Shown in pieces: positions 17,117 through 25,188 of a stretch of DNA of 33,126 nucleotides. The position numbers and the translations under genes were made by a program. This DNA is from Saprospiraceae bacterium (GTDB taxonomy: Bacteria > Bacteroidota > Bacteroidia > Chitinophagales > Saprospiraceae), in the NCBI GenBank assembly GCA_029212405.1, contig JARGNR010000066.1:1-33126 (forward strand), given 5' to 3'. Each line of letters starts with the position of its first letter. Positions within the stretch are counted from its first letter, which is position 1. The notes beneath the pieces are model-generated. The model saw nothing but the letters and a program-made list of their open reading frames with translations, was not told the origin of the DNA and searched no databases.

Positions 17117-18040
17117 CTACTTTGAAGGCAAGAATATTTCTGCCATCATGCACCTGACGCTACCTCCGCCATAATATTCTATGGTACTTATGTCTATGGG
17201 TAGGATTTCAGTTTTTCCAGAAAGTGTTTCAATTTGATCCTGATTCAGTGAGTCATACGCTGTTTGAGACATGACTAAATACGTTTTCCCTTCATTATTT
17301 CGGACTTGCAGCATATTACCTGCAAATGCGGCCATCTGATCATAAGAGATATCAATAATTTCTTTTCCAGTATTTTCCAAAACTTTGGATAGCGCTTTTA
17401 GTTCATCCTTATCTTGAATGCTAGCTTTACACAACACGGCAAAATCCTCCCCAAGCGCCATCATAACATTGGTGTGATAAATTGGCAAACCATTTCTATC
17501 TACTGCATGAAATACTTCTCGTCTATATTCTACCAGAACACAAAACTTATCCAACAATCGAGCATCTGTTCGTTGACTCAAGCAGGCATAGACAATTTTA
17601 TGATCTCTATCAAACAACATACTTCCTGTTCCTTCCAGATACATTTCTTCCTCTTCGTAGTGTTCGAAAGTATATCTTCTTTTTACATCGAATATTTCTC
17701 CAACCTTCTCAATGATGTCTTCTCTTCGCTCAATTCTTCTATTGGGAGCGAACATAGGATACGTTAATACCGCACCATTGGTGTGAAATGAAATCCAGTT
17801 GTTAGGAAAAATGGCATCCGGTTTACTTGGACTGTCGGTATCCTCAATTACAATAATATGGATTCCTTTTGAACGAAGAATCTCGACCATAGCATCAAAT
17901 TCAATTTGACCTTTTTTTGCAATTTCCTTTGCACTTTCTCCTTTATCATTCGATTGAAATGCATTGTTTCCAGCAGTTTGTGCATTGAATCCAAAATGTG
18001 CAGGGCGAATCATTAAGATGCTATTTGTCGTAGTACTCAT
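17117..18040 (-). CDS. ctlX: CtlX-type amidinohydrolase (citrulline/arginine deiminase-like)
   Basis: Cytosolic guanidine- or ureido-modifying enzyme of the amidinotransferase/arginine-deiminase superfamily. From the ATG at 18040 it is 307 residues; the longer frame begins with a TTG at 18049 and is not preferred. Family signatures: SILMIRPAHFGFN near the start, DAIFPNNWISFH, EGTGSMLFDR, the catalytic His in YHTNVMMALG (His189) and the nucleophile in GGGSVRCMMAEIF (Cys297). Bacteroidota members are annotated as the citrulline-utilisation hydrolase CtlX, often near arginine or citrulline genes; none is seen here. It converges with the S24 repressor gene and stands alone. Confidence 0.88.
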   Translation of the reverse strand: MSTTTNSILMIRPAHFGFNAQTAGNNAFQSNDKGESAKEIAKKGQIEFDAMVEILRSKGIHIIVIEDTDSPSKPDAIFPNNWISFHTNGAVLTYPMFAPNRRIERREDIIEKVGEIFDVKRRYTFEHYEEEEMYLEGTGSMLFDRDHKIVYACLSQRTDARLLDKFCVLVEYRREVFHAVDRNGLPIYHTNVMMALGEDFAVLCKASIQDKDELKALSKVLENTGKEIIDISYDQMAAFAGNMLQVRNNEGKTYLVMSQTAYDSLNQDQIETLSGKTEILPIDISTIEYYGGGSVRCMMAEIFLPSK

Positions 18041-18171
18041 ACGTATCAATTATTTGAGGGCGAAATTATATTTTTAGCTGAAAATACTACCTATTCCAAC
18101 AAAAAATTATTTCAAAAATGAAAGATTATTTCTTATCCTCAAAAATGACCGACTAATATTTGAACTGAGTG

Positions 18172-18936
18172 TTATCGAACAAACAATAATTTGCTATCTG
18201 TAGAAAGTTCTTCCACAAACCTATAGTTCTCATAATCAAATCCTTTGATCGATTCTACATCATCAATTTTATTCTTAACGACATATCTTGCCATCAATCC
18301 TCTTGCCTTTTTTGCAAAAAATGAAACGAATTTAAGTTCACCTTCTTTATCTTCTTTAAAGTCAACATCAATGATGTTTGCCTTTAACTTCTTTTTGTCT
18401 ATTGCCTTGAAATATTCATTGGATGCAAGATTTAATATCGTATTTGAATCTTGCGCTTTTAACTCTTTATTCAACGCTTTACTGATGGTGTCTCCCCAAT
18501 AGTGATATAAGTTGGTCCCTTTCTTATTTTCAAGACGTGTTCCCATTTCCAATCTATAGGGTTGCATTCTATCATACGGCAATAGCAAGCCATAGAGTCC
18601 GCTTAAAATACGAATGTGTTGATTGGCAAAGTCCAAGTCGGCTTGCTCCAATGTTGGTACATCCAAGCCTACATACACATCCCCTTTAAATGCTGTTATC
18701 GCAGACTTCGAATTCTCATCCGTATATTCTTTTTGGAATGTTTTGAAACGCGTTCTATTCAATTTTGCTAATGCATCGCTGATATGCATTAAATCTTTGA
18801 TGTCAGCAATTGTTTTCTTCTTCAATATCCGAATTAATCGATTTGCTTCTAATGCAAACTGTGGCGTGGACAATTCAGTAATTCTCTCTGGAGTCTCGAA
18901 ATCGAGTGTCTTCGCTGGAGATAAAAGTGTAATCAT
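18172..18936 (-). CDS. yaaA: YaaA family (UPF0246/DUF328) peroxide-stress protein
   Basis: 254-residue cytosolic protein of the YaaA family, which in E. coli limits intracellular iron and protects DNA during peroxide stress. The diagnostic N-terminus MITLLSPAKTLDFE and the central YVGLDVPTLEQADLDFA, LSGLYGLLLPYDRMQPYRLEMGTRL (in parts) and NLASNEYFKAI are all present, and the C-terminal GLMARYVVKN block is intact. The length is normal. It is transcribed alone, 175 bases from the DUF1573 terminator on one side and 131 bases from ctlX on the other. Confidence 0.95.
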   Translation of the reverse strand: MITLLSPAKTLDFETPERITELSTPQFALEANRLIRILKKKTIADIKDLMHISDALAKLNRTRFKTFQKEYTDENSKSAITAFKGDVYVGLDVPTLEQADLDFANQHIRILSGLYGLLLPYDRMQPYRLEMGTRLENKKGTNLYHYWGDTISKALNKELKAQDSNTILNLASNEYFKAIDKKKLKANIIDVDFKEDKEGELKFVSFFAKKARGLMARYVVKNKIDDVESIKGFDYENYRFVEELSTDSKLLFVR

Positions 18937-19048
18937 AAGATAAGCGTTATTAACGAGTTCAAACTAAAAACTATACTGTTGCTCAAAAGTAAACTTTCTA
19001 TTCAAATAGAAAAGAGTATGTCATTGCAATGCAACGTTTAAATAAAAA

Positions 19049-19080
19049 AGCCTTGACAAGTAGTTAAACTCATCAAGGCT
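19049..19080 (-). terminator. Rho-independent terminator of the DUF1573 gene
   Basis: Perfect 8-bp repeat AGCCTTGA (19049-19056) / TCAAGGCT (19073-19080) with a 16-base loop. On the minus strand the stem is followed by TTTTTT. It lies 31 bases after the stop at 19111. Confidence 0.8.
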
Positions 19081-19110
19081 CAATATGTTTTTGTGAAGTG
19101 TTCTTTTTAC

Positions 19111-19584
19111 TTAGTTTCCTCCTTTCAGGATACTAGGTGCACTTGCAGGAACACTCTCATCTTCTTCTGGCTTCAATATTTTACCAACAACTTTAATTAC
19201 GTGAGGATCTCCTCCTTCGTTTGTTGTAATTTTAACTGTTTTATTAATTTTACCTAGTCTATTGGTAGCATATCTAATTTCGATTTCACCTTCAGCTCCT
19301 GGTAAAATTGGTTCTTTTGGCCAAGTAGGTACAGTACAACCACATGATCCTCTAGCATTTTTGATTACCAATGGTTCTTTACCTGTATTTGTAAATTTCA
19401 CAGTTCTCAAAGGCTCTCCGTGTTGCTTGATCGTACCGTAATCTACAGTATTTGACTCAAGTGTCATTATTGGACCTCCTTCTTTTTGCTCTAGAGGCAA
19501 AACTTTGATCGGCTCTGCCGTTTGTGCCACTGCTACCATGCTAAACGCAGCCAAAGCAAATGACAAAAGGATAATTTTTTTCAT
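19111..19584 (-). CDS. Secreted DUF1573 domain protein
   Basis: Exported 157-residue protein: signal peptide MKKIILLSFALAAFSMVAVAQ, then an Ig-like DUF1573 domain with the hallmark RGSCGCTVP (Cys81, Cys83), PILPGAEGEIEIRY and KTVKITTNEGG. The domain is widespread in Bacteroidota and Planctomycetes and its role is unsettled; the CGC pair may bind metal or form a disulfide. The C-terminus is a short low-complexity tail ending LKGGN. It has a likely promoter at 19632-19639 and a strong terminator at 19049-19080, so it is a single-gene unit, probably well expressed. Confidence 0.9.
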   Translation of the reverse strand: MKKIILLSFALAAFSMVAVAQTAEPIKVLPLEQKEGGPIMTLESNTVDYGTIKQHGEPLRTVKFTNTGKEPLVIKNARGSCGCTVPTWPKEPILPGAEGEIEIRYATNRLGKINKTVKITTNEGGDPHVIKVVGKILKPEEDESVPASAPSILKGGN

Positions 19585-19631
19585 TGATTATAATTTTAAA
19601 AATTTAATTGCAAGTTCATAATTGTTGATTA

Positions 19632-19639
19632 CAAAAGTA
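19632..19639 (-). promoter_or_regulatory. -7 box of the DUF1573 gene
   Basis: The minus strand reads TACTTTTG here, an exact TAnnTTTG match, 47 bases before the ATG at 19584. No clear -33 TTTG is visible at the right distance. Confidence 0.45.
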
Positions 19640-19756
19640 CATAAATATCTCGAATTTGTAAGTCCATATATCGTGCCGCATTGTTAATTTAGTGTTAACC
19701 GACATTTACAAATAAATACCCGACCAAATTAAATAAGAAAATAAGACCTATTTCAC

Positions 19757-19787
19757 TTAGAAACACGAATCATATTTCGTATTTTTG
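19757..19787 (+). promoter_or_regulatory. Promoter of the E1 dehydrogenase gene
   Basis: -33-like TTAG at 19757-19760, 19 bases, then TATTTTTG at 19780-19787, an exact -7 box. Transcription would start near 19794, giving a leader of about 73 bases that contains a small 6-bp hairpin (AAACGT 19812-19817 / ACGTTT 19828-19833). Confidence 0.5.
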
Positions 19788-19866
19788 CAGTCTAAACAAT
19801 AAATGTACTTAAAACGTTACTTTTTAGACGTTTATTTTCCATTTAGTCACTCCAACCTCGATTTAT

Positions 19867-22266
19867 ATGACAACACCTACTTCATCTGTCAATTCAAAAA
19901 ACACGAACTCTAAAGAGAATTACAAGGCGGAAGTCCTTAAGGATTTCTATACTGTTGTTATGAGTAGAGAAGTGAGCTTGATGGGAAGAAAGGAAGTTTT
20001 AACTGGGAAAGCAAAATTTGGTATCCTGGGAGATGGGAAAGAACTTCCGCAAGTTGCTATGGCTCGGGTTTTTCAGAAAGGAGATTGGAGATCAGGATAT
20101 TATAGAGATCAGACATTTATGTTTGCCATTGATGAATGTACGATAGATCAATATTTCGCTCAATTGTATGCAGACGCAGAAAATGATCCTTTTTCTGGTG
20201 GTAGACAAATGAATAGCCATTATGCTACCCCTACCATCGATAATAACGATCAATGGTTGCCCCTCGCAGAATTGAAAAATGTATCCAGTGATGTTTCTTG
20301 TACTGGAGGACAAATGGCCAGAGGATTAGGTTTAGCACTAGCGTCCAAACTCTTCCAATCTGGACCAGATTTTCCAGAAAAATCAAAATTGACCACCGAC
20401 GGTAATGAAGTTTGTTTTTGTACCATTGGCGACTCTAGTACATCTGAAGGTGCATTTTGGGAAACTATGAATGCTGCAACAGTCAATAGATTGCCACTGA
20501 TCACCTGTGTCTGGGATGATGGATATGGCATTTCAGTTCCCGTAGAAAAGCAAACCACAAAAGGCAGCATTTCCAGAGCAATGGAAGGATTCCTTGTGGA
20601 TGAAACTGGAGATGGCATGCTAATTTATACCGTAAATGGGTGGGACTATCCTTCTTTATGTGCCGTATTTGAAAAGGTATCTGAAAAAGTAAGAGAAGAA
20701 AGTAGACCTGCACTTATTCATGTTACAGAACTTACACAACCTCAAGGGCATTCTACATCAGGGTCACACGAACGATATAAAAGTAAAGAACGACTTACTT
20801 GGGAAAAAGAGTACGATTGCATCGTAAAGATGGAAGAGTGGGTCCTCAAAAATCAAATTGCTACGCAAGATGAAGTGGATCAAATCAAGGCAAAGGCCGT
20901 TCAAGATGCTAAAGATGGAAAGAACAGAGCTTGGAAGATGTACTCTGATCCTGTTGCGCAAACCACCGAACGGTTAAAAGGAATATATAACCTGATTGAA
21001 AATAAATCGGATGATATCCTTTCGCTTGAAAAAGAGCTGAATACGTTGTTAAGCCCAGTATACAGTGATGTGGTTAAAAATGCTCGAAAACTAAAGCAAT
21101 TTCTATTGGTAGAAAAAGGCAGTAATCTAGCTGAACTTCAGGTTTTTCTGGATGAGTCTTATGCCAGAGCAAATGATAGATATCACACCCATTTATATTC
21201 GAATAGCGACACTGGGGCCATCAATATCCCACCTGTTCCTGCCATATATAGTGAAGAGTCAAAAACAGTGAATGGGTATCAAATTATCAATACCTTTTTT
21301 GATGTTGCATTAGAAAAGTACCCAAATATGATCGGATTTGGAGAAGATGTTGGGAAAATTGGAGATGTAAATCAAGGCTTTGCTGGATTGCAAGAAAAAT
21401 ACGGGGAGGAAAGAGTATTTGATACGGGTATTAGAGAATGGTCCATCATGGGTATGGCGATTGGATCTGCCATGCGTGGATTAAAACCGATCGCTGAAAT
21501 ACAATATCTAGATTACCTCTTATATGGACTATCTCCCCTTTCCGATGATTTGGCTACTTTGCGATATAGATGTAATGGAATTCAAAAAGCGCCTGCTATC
21601 ATCCGAACGCGTGGACACCGATTAGAAGGGGTTTGGCACGCTGGATCACCGCTTGGCATGATGATCAACTCATTGCGAGGCATGTACATACTTACGCCTA
21701 GAAATATGGTGCAAGCTGCTGGTTTTTATAATACATTACTTCAATCTGATGATCCTGCTATTGTTATAGAATGCCTGAATGGATATCGTCTAAAAGAAAA
21801 GTTGCCTGATAATCTATCAGAATTTTCTCTTCCATTGGGAGTTCCAGAAATCTTGAATGAAGGAAGCGATGTGACACTGGTCACTTATGGTTCTTGTGTT
21901 AGAGAGGCACAGAAAGGTATCAAAATGTTAGAAAAAACAGGTGTTTCTGTAGAATTAATTGATGTTCAAACCTTGCTGCCATTTGATTTGGAACATATGA
22001 TTGTTCAGTCATTAGCCAAAACCAATAAGATTATTTTCATGGATGAAGATATGCCAGGAGGCGCAACTGCATTCATGATGAAAGAAGTATTAGAAACTCA
22101 AGGTGGCTACCAGCATTTGGATGCTGCACCTGTTTCATTGACCGCTTGGGAGCACCGACCTCCTTTTGGCTCTGATGGTGATTATTTTACCAAGCCTGGA
22201 CCGGAAGATGTATTTGATACCGTGATGGAAATGATGAGAGAATATGACCCTGGTCGATTTTATTAA
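19867..22266 (+). CDS. Fused alpha/beta E1 of a 2-oxoacid dehydrogenase complex
   Basis: Thiamine-diphosphate-dependent E1 component with alpha and beta subunits on one 799-residue chain, the form common in Bacteroidota. The alpha part (about 20-400) has GYYRDQTFM, the TPP-binding run GDSSTSEGAFWETMN (188-202, GDS in place of GDG) and DDGYGISVP. The beta part (about 465-799) has GFGEDVGKIGDVNQGFAGLQ, GIREWSIMGMAIGSAMRG, PIIRTRGHR-type AIIRTRGHR and a transketolase C-terminal domain (GSDVTLVTYGSCV, FMDEDMPGG). Branched-chain 2-oxoacids are the likeliest substrates; pyruvate cannot be excluded. It needs a lipoylated E2, linking it to the lipA product. No E2 or E3 gene lies beside it. A DUF1080 gene follows after 23 bases. 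Confidence 0.9.
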   Translation: MTTPTSSVNSKNTNSKENYKAEVLKDFYTVVMSREVSLMGRKEVLTGKAKFGILGDGKELPQVAMARVFQKGDWRSGYYRDQTFMFAIDECTIDQYFAQLYADAENDPFSGGRQMNSHYATPTIDNNDQWLPLAELKNVSSDVSCTGGQMARGLGLALASKLFQSGPDFPEKSKLTTDGNEVCFCTIGDSSTSEGAFWETMNAATVNRLPLITCVWDDGYGISVPVEKQTTKGSISRAMEGFLVDETGDGMLIYTVNGWDYPSLCAVFEKVSEKVREESRPALIHVTELTQPQGHSTSGSHERYKSKERLTWEKEYDCIVKMEEWVLKNQIATQDEVDQIKAKAVQDAKDGKNRAWKMYSDPVAQTTERLKGIYNLIENKSDDILSLEKELNTLLSPVYSDVVKNARKLKQFLLVEKGSNLAELQVFLDESYARANDRYHTHLYSNSDTGAINIPPVPAIYSEESKTVNGYQIINTFFDVALEKYPNMIGFGEDVGKIGDVNQGFAGLQEKYGEERVFDTGIREWSIMGMAIGSAMRGLKPIAEIQYLDYLLYGLSPLSDDLATLRYRCNGIQKAPAIIRTRGHRLEGVWHAGSPLGMMINSLRGMYILTPRNMVQAAGFYNTLLQSDDPAIVIECLNGYRLKEKLPDNLSEFSLPLGVPEILNEGSDVTLVTYGSCVREAQKGIKMLEKTGVSVELIDVQTLLPFDLEHMIVQSLAKTNKIIFMDEDMPGGATAFMMKEVLETQGGYQHLDAAPVSLTAWEHRPPFGSDGDYFTKPGPEDVFDTVMEMMREYDPGRFY

Positions 22267-22289
22267 TCCAACTTTCACAATGTTCATTC

Positions 22290-23084
22290 ATGAATTCTAA
22301 ACTGCTCAGTATCGGTTGTTTGCTATTGTTACTTGCAACATCTTGCTCTAAAAAGACCTCAGTGTCTATTATTCATAAAAATCATCCTCTGTATTCGCTT
22401 CAAGGGCAAAATATTACGGATCCTAAAGTAACAGAAGTGTGGGAGCCAGAACCTGAAGTAGTTACCCCAGGAAATTCAAACGCCCTTCCTCCTTCCGATG
22501 CTATCGTATTATTTAATGGAACCAATGCGACTCAATGGAAGCATGAAGATGGCAGTGCAGTAGAATGGAAAATATCAAACGGTGAATTGACCGTGGAGCC
22601 AGGAAAAGGTCAGATCGAAACCATAGAAAAATTTGGAGATTGTCAATTGCACATAGAATGGAGGTCCCCAATTGAGCCAAATAGAAAAGGACAGGATAAA
22701 GGAAATAGCGGTATATTTTTCCAAGGAAAATATGAAGTGCAGGTATTAAATAGTTATCAAAACAGAACGTATTCCAACGGTCAGGCTGGTTCTATTTACA
22801 AACAACACCCACCGTTAGTCAATGCAATGAAACCAGCTGGAGAATGGAATGTGTACGATATTATTTTTCACGCTCCAAAGTTTGACCATAAAGGAGAAAT
22901 TACACAACATGGTTCGTTGACGGTTTTACACAATGGAATACTTGTTCAGGACCACTCCCCCATTTTAGGAAGCACAGAATATATTGGCCTTCCAAAAAAC
23001 GATGCACATGGTGATGGGCCGATTTTTCTTCAAGATCATAGCAACAAAGTAAGTTACAGAAATATTTGGTTGAGAAAATTGTAA
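22290..23084 (+). CDS. Lipoprotein with DUF1080 (3-keto-disaccharide hydrolase-like) domain
   Basis: 264-residue exported lipoprotein: signal MNSKLLSIGCLLLLLATSC with the lipid Cys at about 19. A linker (20-70) precedes a concanavalin-like DUF1080 domain: IVLFNGTNATQWKHEDG, VEWKISNGELTVEPGKG, LHIEWRSP, GNSGIFFQGKYEVQVLNSY, GSIYKQHPPL and the final GPIFLQDHSNKVSYRNIWLRKL. Domain relatives act as 3-keto-disaccharide or glycoside hydrolases in periplasmic sugar degradation. Here it follows the E1 gene by 23 bases, probably read through from it rather than functionally tied. No SusC/SusD genes are in the window. Confidence 0.88.
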   Translation: MNSKLLSIGCLLLLLATSCSKKTSVSIIHKNHPLYSLQGQNITDPKVTEVWEPEPEVVTPGNSNALPPSDAIVLFNGTNATQWKHEDGSAVEWKISNGELTVEPGKGQIETIEKFGDCQLHIEWRSPIEPNRKGQDKGNSGIFFQGKYEVQVLNSYQNRTYSNGQAGSIYKQHPPLVNAMKPAGEWNVYDIIFHAPKFDHKGEITQHGSLTVLHNGILVQDHSPILGSTEYIGLPKNDAHGDGPIFLQDHSNKVSYRNIWLRKL

Positions 23085-23184
23085 CTGTTTACATTTTTGA
23101 ATTTGTGTGATAATTAAATAAATTGTTTTTCTTTTGGTATATTCAATACTTTAACTTTTTATTTCTACCACTTACACGATTCAA

Positions 23185-24054
23185 ATGTTGAAAAAGATAG
23201 TCCTTTTACTCTCAGTATTCTTTTTTGTTCTTCTGCATTCGTATGCGCAAGCATGGGAAGAAAATACCACTTGGGTGTATTCCCAAATCGTAATACCTCC
23301 AACGAATAATCCCGTTTACAAGATACTTAGAGTGAATTCGGATACCATGATTCAAGATCAGGTTTTCACAAAGCTCAATTTTCAGTATTTCAATGACACC
23401 ATCGGTGAATTTTCATCCTATCCAAATTCTACGATTTTCCTTCGATATGAAAACAACAAGATATATCATTATAATACGTGGAATTTCACTTCTAATTTGA
23501 TCTATGACTTTACAGTAGACGCTGGTGAAAGCTATATATGCTACTGCGATATTAATGATGAGGAATTTGAAGTATTTGTAGATTCAATTTCGTATTATGA
23601 ATACGGAAATATTACCCGAAAAATTCAACATGTATCCTCAGGGTTTCAAAGTGGGTGCGAATTGAATGGCAAAATAATTGAAGGAATGGGCTATGAAGAT
23701 TATATATTACCCGTTTACACGACTGTGGATCCACCACCAGGAGGATCAATTCAATGTTTTAATGATGGGAATTTTAGATACCCTACTGGAGAAACATGTT
23801 TGGAGGTGGTAAATATTGAAGACCTTCCAATTGATGACATCAACTTGTTTCCAAATCCAGTTTCACACAGTCTTGTGATCCAGGGAGGAGGTTTTTCAAC
23901 CTATGCTTTATTCAGCCTCGATGGCAGAATTATCCAACAAGGACAGTTATCAATGAATACCATTGATCTTTCATCCGTGCCTGTCGGTACCTATTTTATA
24001 GAATTAATCCAAGAGAGGAAAAGGGTATTTAAAAAAATTGTGAAAGTGAATTAG
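23185..24054 (+). CDS. Secreted protein with type IX secretion sorting domain
   Basis: 289-residue protein with signal peptide MLKKIVLLLSVFFFVLLHSYAQA. The mature part (about 24-208) is beta-rich with several Cys (CYCD at 119-122, Cys158, Cys191, Cys205) and matches no family I recognise. The last 75 residues are a T9SS type A C-terminal domain: INLFPNPVSHSLVIQG (219-234), ALFSLDGRIIQQGQL, LSSVPVGTYFIEL and a basic KRVFKKIVKVN end. It would cross the outer membrane by T9SS and be anchored or released. A weak promoter (TTG, 21 bases, TACTTTAA at 23147-23154) lies upstream. It converges with the membrane-protein gene six bases away. Confidence 0.85.
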   Translation: MLKKIVLLLSVFFFVLLHSYAQAWEENTTWVYSQIVIPPTNNPVYKILRVNSDTMIQDQVFTKLNFQYFNDTIGEFSSYPNSTIFLRYENNKIYHYNTWNFTSNLIYDFTVDAGESYICYCDINDEEFEVFVDSISYYEYGNITRKIQHVSSGFQSGCELNGKIIEGMGYEDYILPVYTTVDPPPGGSIQCFNDGNFRYPTGETCLEVVNIEDLPIDDINLFPNPVSHSLVIQGGGFSTYALFSLDGRIIQQGQLSMNTIDLSSVPVGTYFIELIQERKRVFKKIVKVN

Positions 24055-24060
24055 GGCAGT

Positions 24061-24783
24061 TTATTCTTGCCGTAATTCCAATATTCTTATCTTATACAAT
24101 TTAATACTGGCTACAATTAAGATAAATGCAAAAGTAGTATTGGTAACAATATTACTGATCGCAAACAACTCTAGATGTTTTGAAATATATGGGTGCATTA
24201 AACTGGGTAGGACAACAAAAGACAATCCTCTTTGAATAAGACTTAGGACCACATATAAAATTGGGATTTTCCACAATGCTCTAAGGTTGGTCAAATTCAT
24301 TTTGGAAATCACTTTTGTCAATAATAGCCCACAAATCAAGACCAAAATAAATCGCATTGGGATGTCCAATAAAATATTCTTCTGAACAAAATAAGGGTCC
24401 ACTTGATAATAGAGCATCCAAAACCACTCAGAAATCATATTTACAAATAGCGTAATACTGCACACCAGACAATACCCTACCACACCGATAATACCGTATT
24501 GCATCAAGTTCCACTGGGGAGAAACCTTTTTATATTCAGCACTGACATCCTCTAAAAGACCAAATCGTTTTCTTGCAATAAGCAATGCTTCTTCTTCCAT
24601 TAAACCAAGTTCTGTCAATTCATCTAGTTCGCAGTAAAAATGATCTTCAATTTCATCTCTTTCCACTTTTGACAACACGTCATTTTGATTCAATTCTCCA
24701 ATAATGTCGCTGATGGTTTTCGTTACTTTATCGTTGTAGCTGGGTTGCATAACATTTGTATTGTATTGGTTATTAATTGCCAT
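24061..24783 (-). CDS. Membrane protein with permease-prefix-like N-terminus, PadR partner
   Basis: 240 residues. The N-terminal 75 (KTISDIIGELNQNDV...EDHFYCELDELTELGLMEEEALLIARKRFG) form the short helical prefix (HAAS/permease prefix type) often found on membrane proteins encoded beside PadR regulators. Four hydrophobic helices follow (about 93-113, 136-156, 168-188, 207-230). The gene overlaps the end of padR by 61 bases if it starts at 24783; an internal ATG at 24750 (MQPSYNDK) shortens the overlap to 28. The pair is therefore co-transcribed and translationally coupled. The substrate or function is unknown; a membrane-stress or antimicrobial-response role is only inference. Confidence 0.75.
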   Translation of the reverse strand: MAINNQYNTNVMQPSYNDKVTKTISDIIGELNQNDVLSKVERDEIEDHFYCELDELTELGLMEEEALLIARKRFGLLEDVSAEYKKVSPQWNLMQYGIIGVVGYCLVCSITLFVNMISEWFWMLYYQVDPYFVQKNILLDIPMRFILVLICGLLLTKVISKMNLTNLRALWKIPILYVVLSLIQRGLSFVVLPSLMHPYISKHLELFAISNIVTNTTFAFILIVASIKLYKIRILELRQE

Positions 24784-25058
24784 TCATTCTTCAAAACTTC
24801 TAGCCTATCCTTCCCTGATCGATTGATAGAATAATACTTCCGTTTCCGACCATTCTCTACTCGAATGACCGAAGAAATCAATTCCTTTTTTTCCAATTTT
24901 TTCAGTACTGGGTACAGAGAACCTTCTTTCCACTGCAACTGGTTGTTACTTGCTGCCATCACCTTTTTAATGATACTGTATCCATAATCCTCTCCCTCAT
25001 TGAGAATAGAAAGCACTAAAGGAATACTGGAAGCTGCGATTAAATCTTTTGAAATCAT
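24723..25058 (-). CDS. PadR-family transcriptional regulator
   Basis: 111-residue cytosolic winged-helix repressor. Family landmarks: LVLSILNEGEDYGYSIIKKV (14-33), EGSLYPVLKKLEKKELI (45-61, recognition helix and start of wing) and NGRKRKYYSINRSGKDRLE (69-87). This short PadR-s1 form has a single C-terminal dimer helix (NEWQLITNTIQML). Immediately upstream is a 14-bp perfect inverted repeat enclosing the predicted promoter, so it very probably represses itself and the overlapping membrane-protein gene. The inducer is unknown. Confidence 0.92.
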   Translation of the reverse strand: MISKDLIAASSIPLVLSILNEGEDYGYSIIKKVMAASNNQLQWKEGSLYPVLKKLEKKELISSVIRVENGRKRKYYSINRSGKDRLEVLKNEWQLITNTIQMLCNPATTIK

Positions 25059-25063
25059 ACTCT

Positions 25064-25109
25064 ATACTTAGAAGTTCTATGTACAAGTATACTATGAACT
25101 TCTAAGTAT
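25064..25109. promoter_or_regulatory. Putative PadR operator: 14-bp perfect inverted repeat
   Basis: ATACTTAGAAGTTC at 25064-25077 and its exact reverse complement GAACTTCTAAGTAT at 25096-25109, 18 bases apart. Each arm also contains a near-dyad (ACTT-AG-AAGT), so each could bind one PadR dimer, the centres being 32 bp (about three turns) apart. A further TTCTAAGT lies at 25143-25150. The inner arm covers the expected transcription start and the outer arm lies between -33 and -7. Confidence 0.7.
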
Positions 25110-25114
25110 TGCAA
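25084..25114 (-). promoter_or_regulatory. padR promoter inside the operator
   Basis: Minus strand: TTG (complement of 25112-25114), 20 bases, then TATACTTG (complement of 25084-25091), one mismatch from TAnnTTTG. The start of transcription would fall near 25077, within the first operator arm, 19 bases before the ATG at 25058. Confidence 0.5.
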
Positions 25115-25188
25115 GTTTATACACGTATTTATTGAAATAATTTTCTAAGTGCGTATACGAATGAGGATGAAGATGGCTTTTTCTGAAT

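Noticed and set aside
20250-20618. 122-codon minus-strand frame inside the E1 gene
   Set aside because: It is antisense to the TPP-binding region of E1, with no domain or start signal.
23101-23184. Riboswitch or structured leader before the T9SS protein
   Set aside because: Only a weak promoter and AT-rich DNA are seen; no conserved riboswitch core could be recognised.
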